64,000 nucleotides of DNA from Candidatus Kouleothrix ribensis (GTDB lineage Bacteria > Chloroflexota > Chloroflexia > Chloroflexales > Roseiflexaceae): positions 3,100,001 through 3,164,000 of the forward strand of contig JADKGW010000001.1 of assembly GCA_016722075.1 (NCBI GenBank). The letters run 5' to 3'. The translations under genes were made by a program, and so were the position numbers. Every line of letters starts with the position of its first letter. The first letter of the stretch is position 1. Below are positions 51,055 through 60,688 of this stretch, piece after piece. A model generated the notes under the pieces. The model was not told the origin of the DNA. It saw only the letters and a program-made list of their open reading frames with translations, and searched no databases.

Positions 51055-51542
51055 GGCCCGGCCACCCTGAGCAGCACCAGCGCCAGCCCGCCCAGCACCA
51101 GCAGCCCGAGCAGGCCCACCGCCAGGATGGCCGGGCTGATGATCGGCTCGAAGCGCGGCGCGCTCGGCAGCCGAACCTCGCCCGCGGCGCCGGTGCGCGG
51201 CATGCTCGGCATGCTCGGCGTGCTCGCCGGGCGCGGCGGCGGCCGGGACTCAAACGGCGCCGGCGGAGCGCTCGTGACGGTCGGCTGCGTGCCGGTGGGC
51301 AGGCGCGTGTCGCTGCCGCGCCGCTGGGCCGAGCGGCCGACCGAGCGAACAACCGACACCAGCACGCTCAGCGCCACCAGCCCGCCGATCAACAGCGGCA
51401 GCAGGTTGGCCGGCAGCGCCAGCGAGCTGCCGAACGCGCGGCGCAGCACATTCAGAATCGGCCCGCCGGCAATCGCCAGCACGAAGATCACCCAGCCGAT
51501 CGCCGAGCCCCAGTTAAAGGTCTTCTTCTTGCGGTCTTGCAT
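51051..51542 (-). CDS. Hypothetical membrane protein with Pro-rich linker
   Basis: 163 residues. Two N-terminal helices (AIGWVIFVLAIAGGPILNVL; LLPLLIGGLVALSVLVSVV), a Pro/Ser/Thr-rich linker of about 60 residues (PTVTSAPPAPFESRPPPRPA), and a C-terminal helix (AILAVGLLGLLVLGGLALVL). No family recognised. ATG 51542 is chosen because the longer frame from 51602 runs into the divergent App1 promoter region. Coupled to the downstream methyltransferase. Confidence 0.55.
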   Translation of the reverse strand: MQDRKKKTFNWGSAIGWVIFVLAIAGGPILNVLRRAFGSSLALPANLLPLLIGGLVALSVLVSVVRSVGRSAQRRGSDTRLPTGTQPTVTSAPPAPFESRPPPRPASTPSMPSMPRTGAAGEVRLPSAPRFEPIISPAILAVGLLGLLVLGGLALVLLRVAGP

Positions 51543-51619
51543 TCTATGCTCCCTCAAGCGCAAGGAATATTCTAGCACATCTCGCGCGATCTCTGGTATC
51601 ATGCACGCGGGAGCACGCT

Positions 51620-52728
51620 ATGCGCAACTGGAAATCGCTGATCATCAGCGCTGCCGGCACGATCGAGGCCCAGCTCGATGCGTTCAAGCAGCGCATCGAC
51701 GACCGCTGGGGCAGCGAGCCGCTGCGCATCGCCGCCTACGCCGGTTTCGGCACCGCCGCGCGCCTGGCGCTGAGCGGCCGCGTGCTCGAAGAGCCCGGCC
51801 TGCGTGCCGCGCTGGCGACTGACTCGCGCTGGCGCAACCTGGCCAATATGTATCGCCGCTTCGAGAGCGACCAGGATCCCCGGCGCGCGTGCTGGCGCGC
51901 TTCGAGGGCGCCGAGTGCGAGGTTACCGCCGACGACGAGGGCTTCTTCGCGGCCGAGCTCACCCCGCTGCGCGCGCTGCCCACCAACCAGCTGTGGCACA
52001 GCGTCGAGCTCACGCTGCTGGCGCCGCTGCACGGGGCCGGCCCGGTGCGGGCCAGCGCGCCGGTGCTGGTGCCGCCGCCGCCCAGCCACTTCGGCGTGAT
52101 CAGCGACATCGACGATACGATCATCCGCACCGACGCCACCAGCCTGGTCGGCGCGTTTCGCAGCACACTGCTGGGCAACGCCCGTACACGCATCCTGTTT
52201 CCGGGCGTGGCTGCGCTGTATCGCGCACTGCACGGGCCTGCGCTCAACCCGCTGTTCTATGTTTCGAGCAGCCCGTGGAATATCTACGATATGCTGGCCG
52301 ATATATTCGATCTGCACGATCTCCCGGCCGGGCCGCTGCTGCTGCGCAACTGGGGGCTGGCCGGCAAACTCGAGCTGGCATTCAAGCACCGCGACCACAA
52401 AGTGGCTGCGATCACGCGCATCCTGGCTACCTACCGGCGCTGCCGTTCGTACTGATCGGCGACGGTGGCCAGGGAAGATCCGAGATCTATTGCGAGATCG
52501 TGCGCAGCTACCCCGGCCGCATTCTGGCCGTGTACATCCGTAATGTCACGCCCACGCTCGCGCAGCGCACCGCTGCCGTGCAGGCGCTGGCCCTGGCGGC
52601 GCAGGCGGCCGGCTGCGCGCTCGTGCTGGCCGACGACACGCTGGCGGCGGCGCGGCATGCCTGCGCGCATAGGCTTGATCAGCTCCACCGACCTGGCTGC
52701 AGTAGCCGCCGCAGTATCGGCGGGCTAG
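51620..52728 (+). CDS. App1-family phosphatidate phosphatase-like protein (frameshifted)
   Basis: Pieces in successive frames give one protein of about 365 residues: IEAQLDAFKQRIDDRWGSEP; FEGAECEVTADDEGFFAAEL; the catalytic D-x-D-x-T motif in VISDIDDTIIRTDATSLVGA; FYVSSSPWNIYDMLADIFD; then LPFVLIGDGGQGRSEIYCEI and IGLISSTDLAAV. This is the DUF2183/App1 fold, which in yeast dephosphorylates phosphatidate. Two shifts (about 51880 and 52430) are explained by one missing C in a C run; a third (about 52655) by an extra base. Consensus error is therefore as likely as decay. Confidence 0.75.
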
Positions 52729-52747
52729 GATCAATACCGTTCATATT

Positions 52748-54808
52748 ATGCAACCACTCGAACGTATTGCGCCGCGCCGCGTGCGCGCGCGCACCGGCCT
52801 GGCGGCGGCGCTCAGCTGGCTGGCGGTGGCATGCGCCGCGCTGCTGCCACGCATCTTCGGCCTGGGCGCGTACATCACCAGCGACGAGGCCAACTTCTGG
52901 ATCAGGCGCTCCGACGCGTTCTTGCGCGCGCTCCAGCGCGGCGACTTCGCCGCGACCGCGCTCTCGACTCACCCTGGCGTCACGACCACCTGGCTGGGCA
53001 GCGTGGGAATTCTGCTGAGCCGCGCACTCGGCAGCGCCGGGCTGCTCGACGGCAGCTTTGCCGGGCCGGCTGGCGCTACTCCAGCTGCCAGTGGCGCTGG
53101 CTAATGCGCTGGCGGTGCTGGCCGGCTACGCGCTGCTCCAGCGCATGCTGCCGCGCTCGGTCGCGCTGATGGGGGCGCTGCTGTGGGCACTCGATCCGTT
53201 TGTGTTCGGCTACAGCCGCCTGCTGCACGTCGATGCGCTGGCCGGCAGCTTCCTGACGCTAAGTACCCTGGCGGCCTGCCTGGCCTGGAACCACCAGCGG
53301 CGCTGGCGCTGGGTGCTCGGCTCGGGCATCTGCGCCGGCCTGGCGCTGCTCAGCAAGTCGCCTGCGATCGTGCTGGTGCCGGCCACCGGCCTGCTGGCGC
53401 TGCGCGCGGGCCTACGCGCCACGGGCGGCGACGCGGGCGGCTGGTTTGTGCTACCCGCCGGGCGCGCGGCTGGCCGGCGCATGGCGATCGTGCTGCCATA
53501 CCTGGCCTGGTGCGCGGCGGCCGGGCTGACCGTGTTCCTGCTCTGGCCGGCGCTGTGGGTCGCCCCGCTGCGGCCGATCGAGCTGATCTGCCTGGGGTCG
53601 AGGCCGAGGGCGCCCAGCCGCACATGCTCGGCAATTTCTTCATGGGCCGCGAAGACAACGCACCTGGTCTGCTGTTCTACCCGGTGGCGCTGGCGCTGCG
53701 GCTGACGCCAATTACCCTGCTGGGGCTGCTGCTGCTGGCGCTGGTGTGGCGCAAGGCCGGGCGGGTTCAGCGCCACGACATGGCCGCGCTGGCGCTGGTG
53801 GCGCTGCTGCTGATTGTGGGCCTCGATCTGTTTCCCAAGAAGTTCAACCGCTACCTGCTGCCGGCCATGCCTGCGATCGACATCCTGGCCGCCTGGGGCC
53901 TGGTGTGGGGCGCGCGCACCCTGGCGCGCTGGCGCATCGCCGGCCGGGCAGCCGCGCGCACATGCGCGGCCGGGCTGTGCGGGCTGGCGCTGGTGGGGGC
54001 GGCCGGCCTGGCGATAACCTGGCGGAGCCATAGCCTGGCCTACTTCAACCCGCTGCTGGGCGGCGCGCGTGTAGGCGCCAACACCTTCAGCGCCGGCTGG
54101 GGCGAGGGCCTCGAGCTGGCGGCAGACTGGCTCAACGCCCAGCCCGACATCACCGGCGTGCTGATCGCCAGCACCAGCGTGCCGATGCTTCAGCCCTACC
54201 TGCGCCCCGGCGCGCAGTCGGTGACGCCGGCCGACAGCATCCCGGCGCAGGCCGGCTACGTGGTGATCTACCTGGGCGATGCGCAGGGCCAGGCGCCCTG
54301 GCCGCCATTCGATGTGTACTTCCACCAGCACACGCCGCTGTATACCGTGCGCCTGCATGGCGTAGAATATGCCTGGATCTACCAGGTGCCGCCCACGCCC
54401 GAGCGCGCGCTGGCGGCCGACTTCGGCCCGGCCGTGAGCTTGCGCGGGCTCACGCCGCTCGCGCCGGCCCGGCCCGGCGGGCTGCTGCGCTACCAGGCCT
54501 TCTGGCAGGCCCGCGCCACACCTGCGCAGGGCGCCATGCTGTTCGTGCATCTGATCGGCGCAGACGGTCAGACCTACGCCCGCGCCGACCTGCCGGTCGA
54601 CACTGCCAGCTGGCAGGCCCAGCGCTACTACACCAACGAAATAGCGGTGCCACTGCCCGCCACGCTGCCCAGCGGCTGCTACCAGCTGGTGGCCGGAATG
54701 TACGACCCGGCCAGCGGCGCGCGCCTGCCGCTGAGCGCCGGCACCGCGCTCGACCCGGCGGTGGACGGGGCCGACGCGCTGGCGCTCGACCGCGCGTGCG
54801 TGCCATAG
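52748..54808 (+). CDS. GT39/ArnT-type membrane glycosyltransferase (two frameshifts)
   Basis: About 685 residues once two shifts are repaired. The N-terminal loop LGAYITSDEANFWIRRSDAF holds the Asp-Glu expected of dolichyl- or polyprenyl-phosphate-dependent glycosyltransferases, followed by many membrane helices (LALLQLPVALANALAVLAGY; TPITLLGLLLLALVWRKAGR) and a C-terminal extracytoplasmic beta domain (AQGAMLFVHLIGADGQTYAR). Shift 1 near 53065 is an extra G, shift 2 near 53595 a missing G in a G run. It starts 20 bp after the App1 gene. It likely transfers a sugar to lipid or protein outside the membrane. Confidence 0.75.
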
Positions 54809-54820
54809 CGAGGAGCAACC

Positions 54821-55408
54821 ATGGACTGCTGCCAATGCCAGGGGATCGAGTCGCAGTTCGGCCGCGACGAAGCCGAGCGCAAGCTGCGCGAATACCGGAA
54901 GCGCGGGCCAACCCGCAGCACGCGCCTGCTGCTCGAGGCGCTGATCGCCGAGGGGAGCTGATCAACGCCGGCCTTGCGCACGCCACCGACATCGACGCAT
55001 CGAGTGCCTACCTGGCGGCCGCGCGGCGAGGCGGCCCGGCAGGGCCACGCCGACCGGGTGAGCTACGTGCATGGCAACTTCGCCGAGCTGGCCGCGAGCC
55101 TGCCCGACGCCGAGGTTGTCACACTCGACCGCGTGATCTGCTGCTACCACGACATGCCCGCGCTGGTGGGCCGCTCGGCCGCCAAGGCCCGGCGCCTGTA
55201 TGGGCTGGTGTACCCGCGCGACACATGGTGGGTGCGCGCGGGCGTGGCCGCCGAGAACCTCGCGCTACGGCTGCAGCGCAGCCCATTTCGAGTATTCGCC
55301 CACCCCAGCGCGGCGGTCGACGCAGCCGTGCGCGCGCAGGGCCTGGAACGCCGCCTGGCGCGCACCGCCGGCCTGTGGCAGGTGCTCGTGTATGCGCGCC
55401 CGCTCTGA
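54821..55408 (+). CDS. SAM methyltransferase missing its cofactor motif (broken)
   Basis: The first 46 residues (MDCCQCQGIESQFGRDEAER; RGPTRSTRLLLEALIAEG) end in TGA 54961. The rest is in another frame: INAGLAHATDIDASSAYLAA, DRVSYVHGNFAELAASLPDA, VVTLDRVICCYHDMPALVG, and ARRLYGLVYPRDTWWVRAG. The C-terminal sequence is well preserved. The stretch that should hold SAM motif I (G-x-G-x-G, about 15-20 residues) is absent between ALIAEG and AGLAHATDIDAS. Deletion plus frameshift makes the gene non-functional as read; an assembly collapse is possible. Confidence 0.65.
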
Positions 55409-55420
55409 AAGGATACACGC

Positions 55421-56563
55421 ATGCCACGCTACCTCATTCTGCATGTCTCGGTTGGCAACGGGCACCGCAGCGCGGCCAACGCCCTGGCCGACGCGTTTGA
55501 GCGCCTGCCCGACAGCGAGGTGCGCGTCGAGGATGCGCTCGACTACGCCAGCCCGATCTTCAGCACGGCCTACAGCCGATCGTACCTCGAGCTCTCGCAG
55601 CGCGCGCCGCTGGTATGGCAGATGTTCTACGAGTCGAGCGACAGCAGCGACCCCGACTGGGCGCCGATTCGTGATCGCATGCGCGGGCTGGTGGCCGAGC
55701 TGGCGGTCACCAGGCTCAAAGATCTGATCCGCCAGTACGCCCCGGCCGCGATCATCTGCACACACTTCCTGCCGGCCGAGCTGCTCACCCGGCTGAAGCT
55801 CGATGGCGGTATGCGCACGCCCACCTTCACGGTGATCACCGACCACGCCGTGCATAGCCAGTGGATCACCCCCGGAGTCGACGGCTACTTTGTGGCCAGC
55901 GAATTCCCGCGCAAGCTGATGATCGATCGCGGCGTGCCGGCGGCGATCGTGTACGCCAGCGGCATCCCGGTTAATCCCGAGATCGCCACGCCTAAGGCTG
56001 CCCACAGCGTGCGCGCGCGGCACGGCCTGCCGGCCGATGGGGCCGTGCTGGCGCTGTTCTGCGGCGGGCTCGTGCCTGCGCGGGTGCGCCGGATCGTCGA
56101 GGGACTGACTGCGCTCGACGCAGACGGCATGCTGGTGGTGGTGGCCGGACGCAACACCGAGCTGCCCGCCGCGCTCGCGGGCCTGAGCGGCGGCGCGCGC
56201 ATGGGCTTGCGCGTGCTCGAGCAGATCGATTATGTCGACGACCTGGTCGCCGCCAGCGATATTGTGATTACCAAAGCTGGTGGCCTGATCGTCAGCGAGG
56301 TGCTGGCGCGCGGCACGCCGCTGGTGGTGATTGACCCCATCCCCGGCCAGGAGGAGTGGAACGCCGACTACCTGGTGAGCAGCGGCGCCGGCCTGCAGCT
56401 GCGCGTGATCGAATGGGTGCCCTGGACGGTCGAGCAGCTGCTGGCCGAGCCGGATCGGCTTCAGCACTTGCGCGAGCACGCCCAGCGCGCCGGCCGGCCC
56501 AACGCGGCGCGCGATATTGCCGAGCAGGTGGCCAACCAGCTGCGCACCAGCCGGATCACCTGA
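55421..56563 (+). CDS. MGDG-synthase-like glycosyltransferase (GT28)
   Basis: 380 residues. N-terminal MGDG-synth domain: ILHVSVGNGHRSAANALADA; VITDHAVHSQWITPGVDGYF. C-terminal GT28 domain: LALFCGGLVPARVRRIVEGL; YVDDLVAASDIVITKAGGLI followed by VSEVLARGTPLVVIDPIPGQ and EEWNADYL. These enzymes add galactose or glucose from UDP-sugar to diacylglycerol, producing membrane glycolipids; Chloroflexota phototrophs make MGDG. It lies 12 bp after the broken methyltransferase and is intact, with clear donor-binding residues. Donor sugar not assignable. Confidence 0.9.
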   Translation: MPRYLILHVSVGNGHRSAANALADAFERLPDSEVRVEDALDYASPIFSTAYSRSYLELSQRAPLVWQMFYESSDSSDPDWAPIRDRMRGLVAELAVTRLKDLIRQYAPAAIICTHFLPAELLTRLKLDGGMRTPTFTVITDHAVHSQWITPGVDGYFVASEFPRKLMIDRGVPAAIVYASGIPVNPEIATPKAAHSVRARHGLPADGAVLALFCGGLVPARVRRIVEGLTALDADGMLVVVAGRNTELPAALAGLSGGARMGLRVLEQIDYVDDLVAASDIVITKAGGLIVSEVLARGTPLVVIDPIPGQEEWNADYLVSSGAGLQLRVIEWVPWTVEQLLAEPDRLQHLREHAQRAGRPNAARDIAEQVANQLRTSRIT

Positions 56564-56806
56564 GCGCCAGGCTGAGCGCGGAGCCGTCACTCCAACCCAG
56601 GCACCAGGGCCTTGCTCACACAGCTGCTGCGCATTTGTGCGAATCGCGGTTGGTGCGCGCTGGTTGTGACGAGATCGTAAGCTTCGGCGGCGGTAGCGCG
56701 CGCTACAATACTGCTGCGCACGCCGGCCCTGCCGAGCGCGCCACCAGCGGCCTGCCCGATGATTCCGGCGCGGGCGCCTGCGATCTGCGACAGGATGAGG
56801 AGCGCT

Positions 56807-59047
56807 ATGTACCGAGCGATTCGCCAGACACTACTGCTGATTCTGCTGGCCACGGCGCTGGCCGCCGCGCCGCACGGTGCCGTGCAGGCCGCAACACAAT
56901 CGATCTATGCCGATGCGCTGGCCGCAGGCTGGGAGAACTACTCGTGGGCCACGGTCAACCTCCAGGCAGCCGCGCCGGTTCACACCGGCAGCAAGAGCAT
57001 CGCAGTCACATATGGCGCCTGGCAGGGCCTGTACCTGCACCACCCCGGCATCTCAACCGCCGGCTTCACCAAGCTCAGCTTCTTCATCCATGGCGGCAGC
57101 GCCGGCGGCCAGCAATTAAACCTGTTCGCCACACGTGCCAGCGACCCCGACGGCAGCCACGGGCCGCTGGTAGCCGTGCCCGCGCCGGCCGCAAATGGCT
57201 GGAGCCAGGTGCAGATCGCGCTGGCCAGCCTGGGCGCGGCCAACACGACGATCGTTGCGCTGACCTGGCAAGACGCGACCGGCGGCGCGCAGCCAACCCT
57301 GTACGTCGATGATATCGCGCTGGCCAGCGACGAAAGCCCCGATGGCCCGACGCTGAGCGAGGGCGCGCTGCTGCCACGCGCCGCCCCGGCCGATGGCGCG
57401 ACTGCCGTGATCGCGCGCGCCCGGCTGGCCGACCCACAGGGCCTGGCCGATCTGGCCAGCGTCACACTCGACGCCACCGCGCTCGGCCGCGGCACGCTGG
57501 CGCTGCACGACGACGGCCGCAGCAACGACGGGGCGGCCGGCGACGGCGTGTATGGCCTAGCCTTCACGATCGCGCCCGGCACACCCGCCGGCGAGTTGCA
57601 GCTGCTGGTGAGCGCGCGCGACCAGGCCGGCCACACTGCCAGCCTGATGCTGGGCGCGTTCGCGGTGCTCGGCGCGCCGGGCGGCAGCATACCGGCCGGC
57701 CTACCACAACGCCTGGGCTGGGGCACCAACGAGGTGGAGCGAGACGCCCGGCCAGGATTGGCAGGTGAGCAGTGGCGTGCCGTGGGACTACGTGTACCAG
57801 TACATCACCTACGAGTGGTATAGCGACCCTGGCCACTGGGGCGGCAACTTCGTGGGCCGGTTCGCCCAGCAAGCCTGGAACAAGGGCTACATCCCGGTGA
57901 TTTCGGCCTACCTGATACTCGGCACGCCACCAACCTGCGGCGAGAGCCCAGGCTGCTACGCCCAAAAGCTGCAGAACGCCGGCGCGGTTTTCGAACTACC
58001 TGGCCGCGCTCCAGCTGGCAGTGAACGAGGCCAAGGGCAGCAAGCCGGTGATCTTCCAGATCGACCCCGACTTCTACGGCTTCATCACGGCAGTATAAGT
58101 ACAGCAGCGGCAAACCCAACCCCGACGACCCCAGCTCGTACCCGGTGGCGCTGAACCTGCCGGGCTACGCGAATACCCTGGCCGGCTTCGGCAAGCGCGT
58201 GGTCGACCTGGTGCATGCGATTGCGCCGAACGCGCTGGTGGCCCTCCAGGCCAGCAAATGGTCGACCAACGCCGACCCGAATGGTGTGACTGCCGCGCTG
58301 GTGCCGGGCATGGCCCAGCGCACCGCAGCCTTTCTGAAGGCCATGGGCGGCGACAAGGCCGACCTGCTGTTCGTCGAGTGGAGCGACCGCGACTCAGGAT
58401 GCACCAACCTGCCGCAATGCCAGCCGCCGCGGGCCTGGTGGGATGTGACGAACCACGATCTGCCGCGCCCGACCCGCGCAGTGCTATGGGAGAACGCGCT
58501 CTCGGCGGCGGCCGGCAAGCGCCTGATCCTGTGGCAGGTGCCGGCCGGCAACATAGGCCTCGATAACAGCTGCAACCACTACCAGGACAACCGCGCGGCC
58601 TACCTGTTCAGCCACCCACGCGACGCGTTCGACTCGGGCGTGGCGGCGGTGTTGTTCGGCAGCGGCGCCGAATGCATGACCAACCCCTCGACCGACGGCG
58701 GCTTGATCGGCACGCAGGGCAAGCAGGCCTACGACCCGCCGGCCGCGCCGGATGGCCTGAGCCTGGTGGCTGCCGCCGGCGCAACCGCCACGCTGCGCTG
58801 GAACGAGAGCGACGCGCCCGATCTGTGGCGCTATCGCCTGCGCTATCAGCTCGGCGCCGGCCCGGCCACCACGCTCGACCTGAGCCGCGCGAACACCGCC
58901 ACACTGCTGCTGCCGAGCGCCGGCAGCTGGAGCATCAGCGTAGCAGCGATTGACGCACAGGGCCACGCCGGCCCCTACAGCACCGCCGTAGGCGCCACCA
59001 CCAGCCAGGGCGCACGCCAGGTGCTGGTGCCGATCGCGCGGCGCTAG
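56807..59047 (+). CDS. Secreted glycoside-hydrolase-like protein with C-terminal FN3-like domain (frameshifted)
   Basis: About 740 residues when three shifts (about 57740, 57985, 58095) are repaired. Signal peptide TLLLILLATALAAAPHGAVQ; beta-sandwich carbohydrate-binding-like domain (YADALAAGWENYSWATVNLQ); a second beta domain (LALHDDGRSNDGAAGDGVYG); a TIM-barrel-like core with VPWDYVYQYITYEWYSDPGH, VIFQIDPDFYGFIT and ADLLFVEWSDRDSGC; and an FN3-like C terminus (LSLVAAAGATATLRWNESDA). The catalytic family is not certain. Shift 2 is one extra T in a T run. The start has GAGGAG. Probably a cell-surface polysaccharide enzyme. Confidence 0.65.
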
Positions 59048-59064
59048 AACAACGGAGCATCCCC

Positions 59065-60675
59065 ATGCACCTGAATCTCGATCAGCTGGCGCCAGCCACA
59101 TGCCGCAAGCCAGTGTTCGCGGCGCGCGGCGTGGTGGCCACCAGCCAGCCGCTGGCGGCCCAGGCCGGGTTGGCCACGCTGCGCCGGGGCGGCAACGCGG
59201 TTGACGCCGCGATTGCCACCGCCGCCACGCTCACCGTCGTCGAACCGGCCTCGTGCAGCGTTGGCGGCGACGCCTTCGCGCTCGTGTGGGATGGCCAGCG
59301 GCTGCACGGCCTGAACGGCTCGGGCCGCGCGCCGACCACGCTCACCGCCGAGATCGCGCGCGCGCACGGCCAGCAGCTGCCCGACTGCGGCTGGCTGCCG
59401 GTGACGGTGCCGGGCGCGCCGGCTGCCTGGCACGATCTGCACCAGCGCTTTGGCCGGCTGCCCTTCGAGGGGCTGTTCGCCGACGCGATCTGCTATGCCG
59501 AGCAGGGCTACCCGGTGTCGCCGCGCTCGGCCTACAACTGGGGCCACAGCCTCACGCGCTTCGCCAGCGGCCTCTCGGCGGCCGAGTTCGCGCGCTGGTC
59601 GGCAGTGTTCGCGCCGGCCGGCCACGCGCCACGTGCCGGCGAGATCTGGCGCTCGGCCGAGCTGGCCCGCACGCTCCAGCTGATCGCCGAGAGCGGGGCG
59701 GCGGCGCTCTACACTGGCAAGCTGGCCGAGCGGATCGGCAGCTTCGCGGCCAGCACGGGCGGCTGGCTCAGCGCCAGCGACCTGGCCCACCACACCAGCA
59801 GCTGGGTCGAGCCGATCCACGCGAGCTATCGCGGCTACGACGTGTGGGAAATTCCGCCGAACGGGCAGGGGCTGGCCACGCTGATCGCGCTCAACATCCT
59901 CGCAGGCTTCGACCTGGCCGGAATCGCGCGCGACTCGGCCCAGAGCTACCACCTGCAGATCGAAGCCATGAAGCTGGCCTTCGCCGATGCACACCGCTAC
60001 ATCGCCGACCCCGAGCACGCGCCGGTGCCGCTTGCGGCGCTGCTCTCGCACGAGTATGCCGCCCGCCGCCGCGCGCTGATCGGCGAGCGCGCGCTCCAGC
60101 CTGCGCACGGCGAGCCGCTCGCCGGCGACACCGCCTACCTCTGCGTCGCCGACGCCGACGGCATGATGGTCAGCCTGATCGAGTCGACCTTCTCGGGCTT
60201 CGGCGGCGGGATCGTAGTGCCCGGCACCGGCATCGCGCTGCAGAATCGCGGCGCGGGCTTTCGGCTCGAACCCGATCACCCGAACGTGCTCGCGCCCGGC
60301 AAGCGGCCCTACCACACGATCATCCCCGGCTTCCTCACGCGCGATGGCCAGCCGATCGGGCCGTTCGGCGTCATGGGCGGGCACATGCAGCCGCAGGGCC
60401 ACGTGCAGATGATCGTCAACACGCTCGACTACGGCATGCACCCGCAGGCCAGCCTCGACGCGCCGCGCTGGAGCTGGTGGGCCGATCGCTACGCCAAAGT
60501 CGAGGCCCACGCCCACCCGGCGATTGCCGCCGAGCTGCGCGCGCGCGGCCACGAGCTTGAGGTCGACGCCGACCCCGACCCGTTTGGCTGCGGGCAGATC
60601 ATCTGGCGCCTGCCCGGCGGCGGGTATGTTGCCGGCAGCGACGGCCGCACCGACGGCTGCGCGATCGGGTATTAA
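59065..60675 (+). CDS. ggt: Gamma-glutamyltransferase
   Basis: 536 residues, no signal peptide. Ntn-hydrolase of the GGT family: VVATSQPLAAQAGLATLRRG, GGNAVDAAIATAATLTVVEP near the N terminus; autoprocessing Thr356 in LAGDTAYLCVADADGMMVSL; oxyanion-region ESTFSGFGGGIVVPGTGIAL. It cleaves into two chains and hydrolyses or transfers gamma-glutamyl groups; cytoplasmic members of this type may act on other gamma-amides. It is followed 13 bp later by an aminotransferase. Confidence 0.93.
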   Translation: MHLNLDQLAPATCRKPVFAARGVVATSQPLAAQAGLATLRRGGNAVDAAIATAATLTVVEPASCSVGGDAFALVWDGQRLHGLNGSGRAPTTLTAEIARAHGQQLPDCGWLPVTVPGAPAAWHDLHQRFGRLPFEGLFADAICYAEQGYPVSPRSAYNWGHSLTRFASGLSAAEFARWSAVFAPAGHAPRAGEIWRSAELARTLQLIAESGAAALYTGKLAERIGSFAASTGGWLSASDLAHHTSSWVEPIHASYRGYDVWEIPPNGQGLATLIALNILAGFDLAGIARDSAQSYHLQIEAMKLAFADAHRYIADPEHAPVPLAALLSHEYAARRRALIGERALQPAHGEPLAGDTAYLCVADADGMMVSLIESTFSGFGGGIVVPGTGIALQNRGAGFRLEPDHPNVLAPGKRPYHTIIPGFLTRDGQPIGPFGVMGGHMQPQGHVQMIVNTLDYGMHPQASLDAPRWSWWADRYAKVEAHAHPAIAAELRARGHELEVDADPDPFGCGQIIWRLPGGGYVAGSDGRTDGCAIGY

Positions 60676-60688
60676 CGAGGAACGGTCT

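Noticed and set aside
53210..54835. 541-residue minus-strand open frame
   Set aside because: Antisense to the GT39-like gene; high GC keeps antisense frames open. Composition is Arg/Gly/Gln-rich without any motif.
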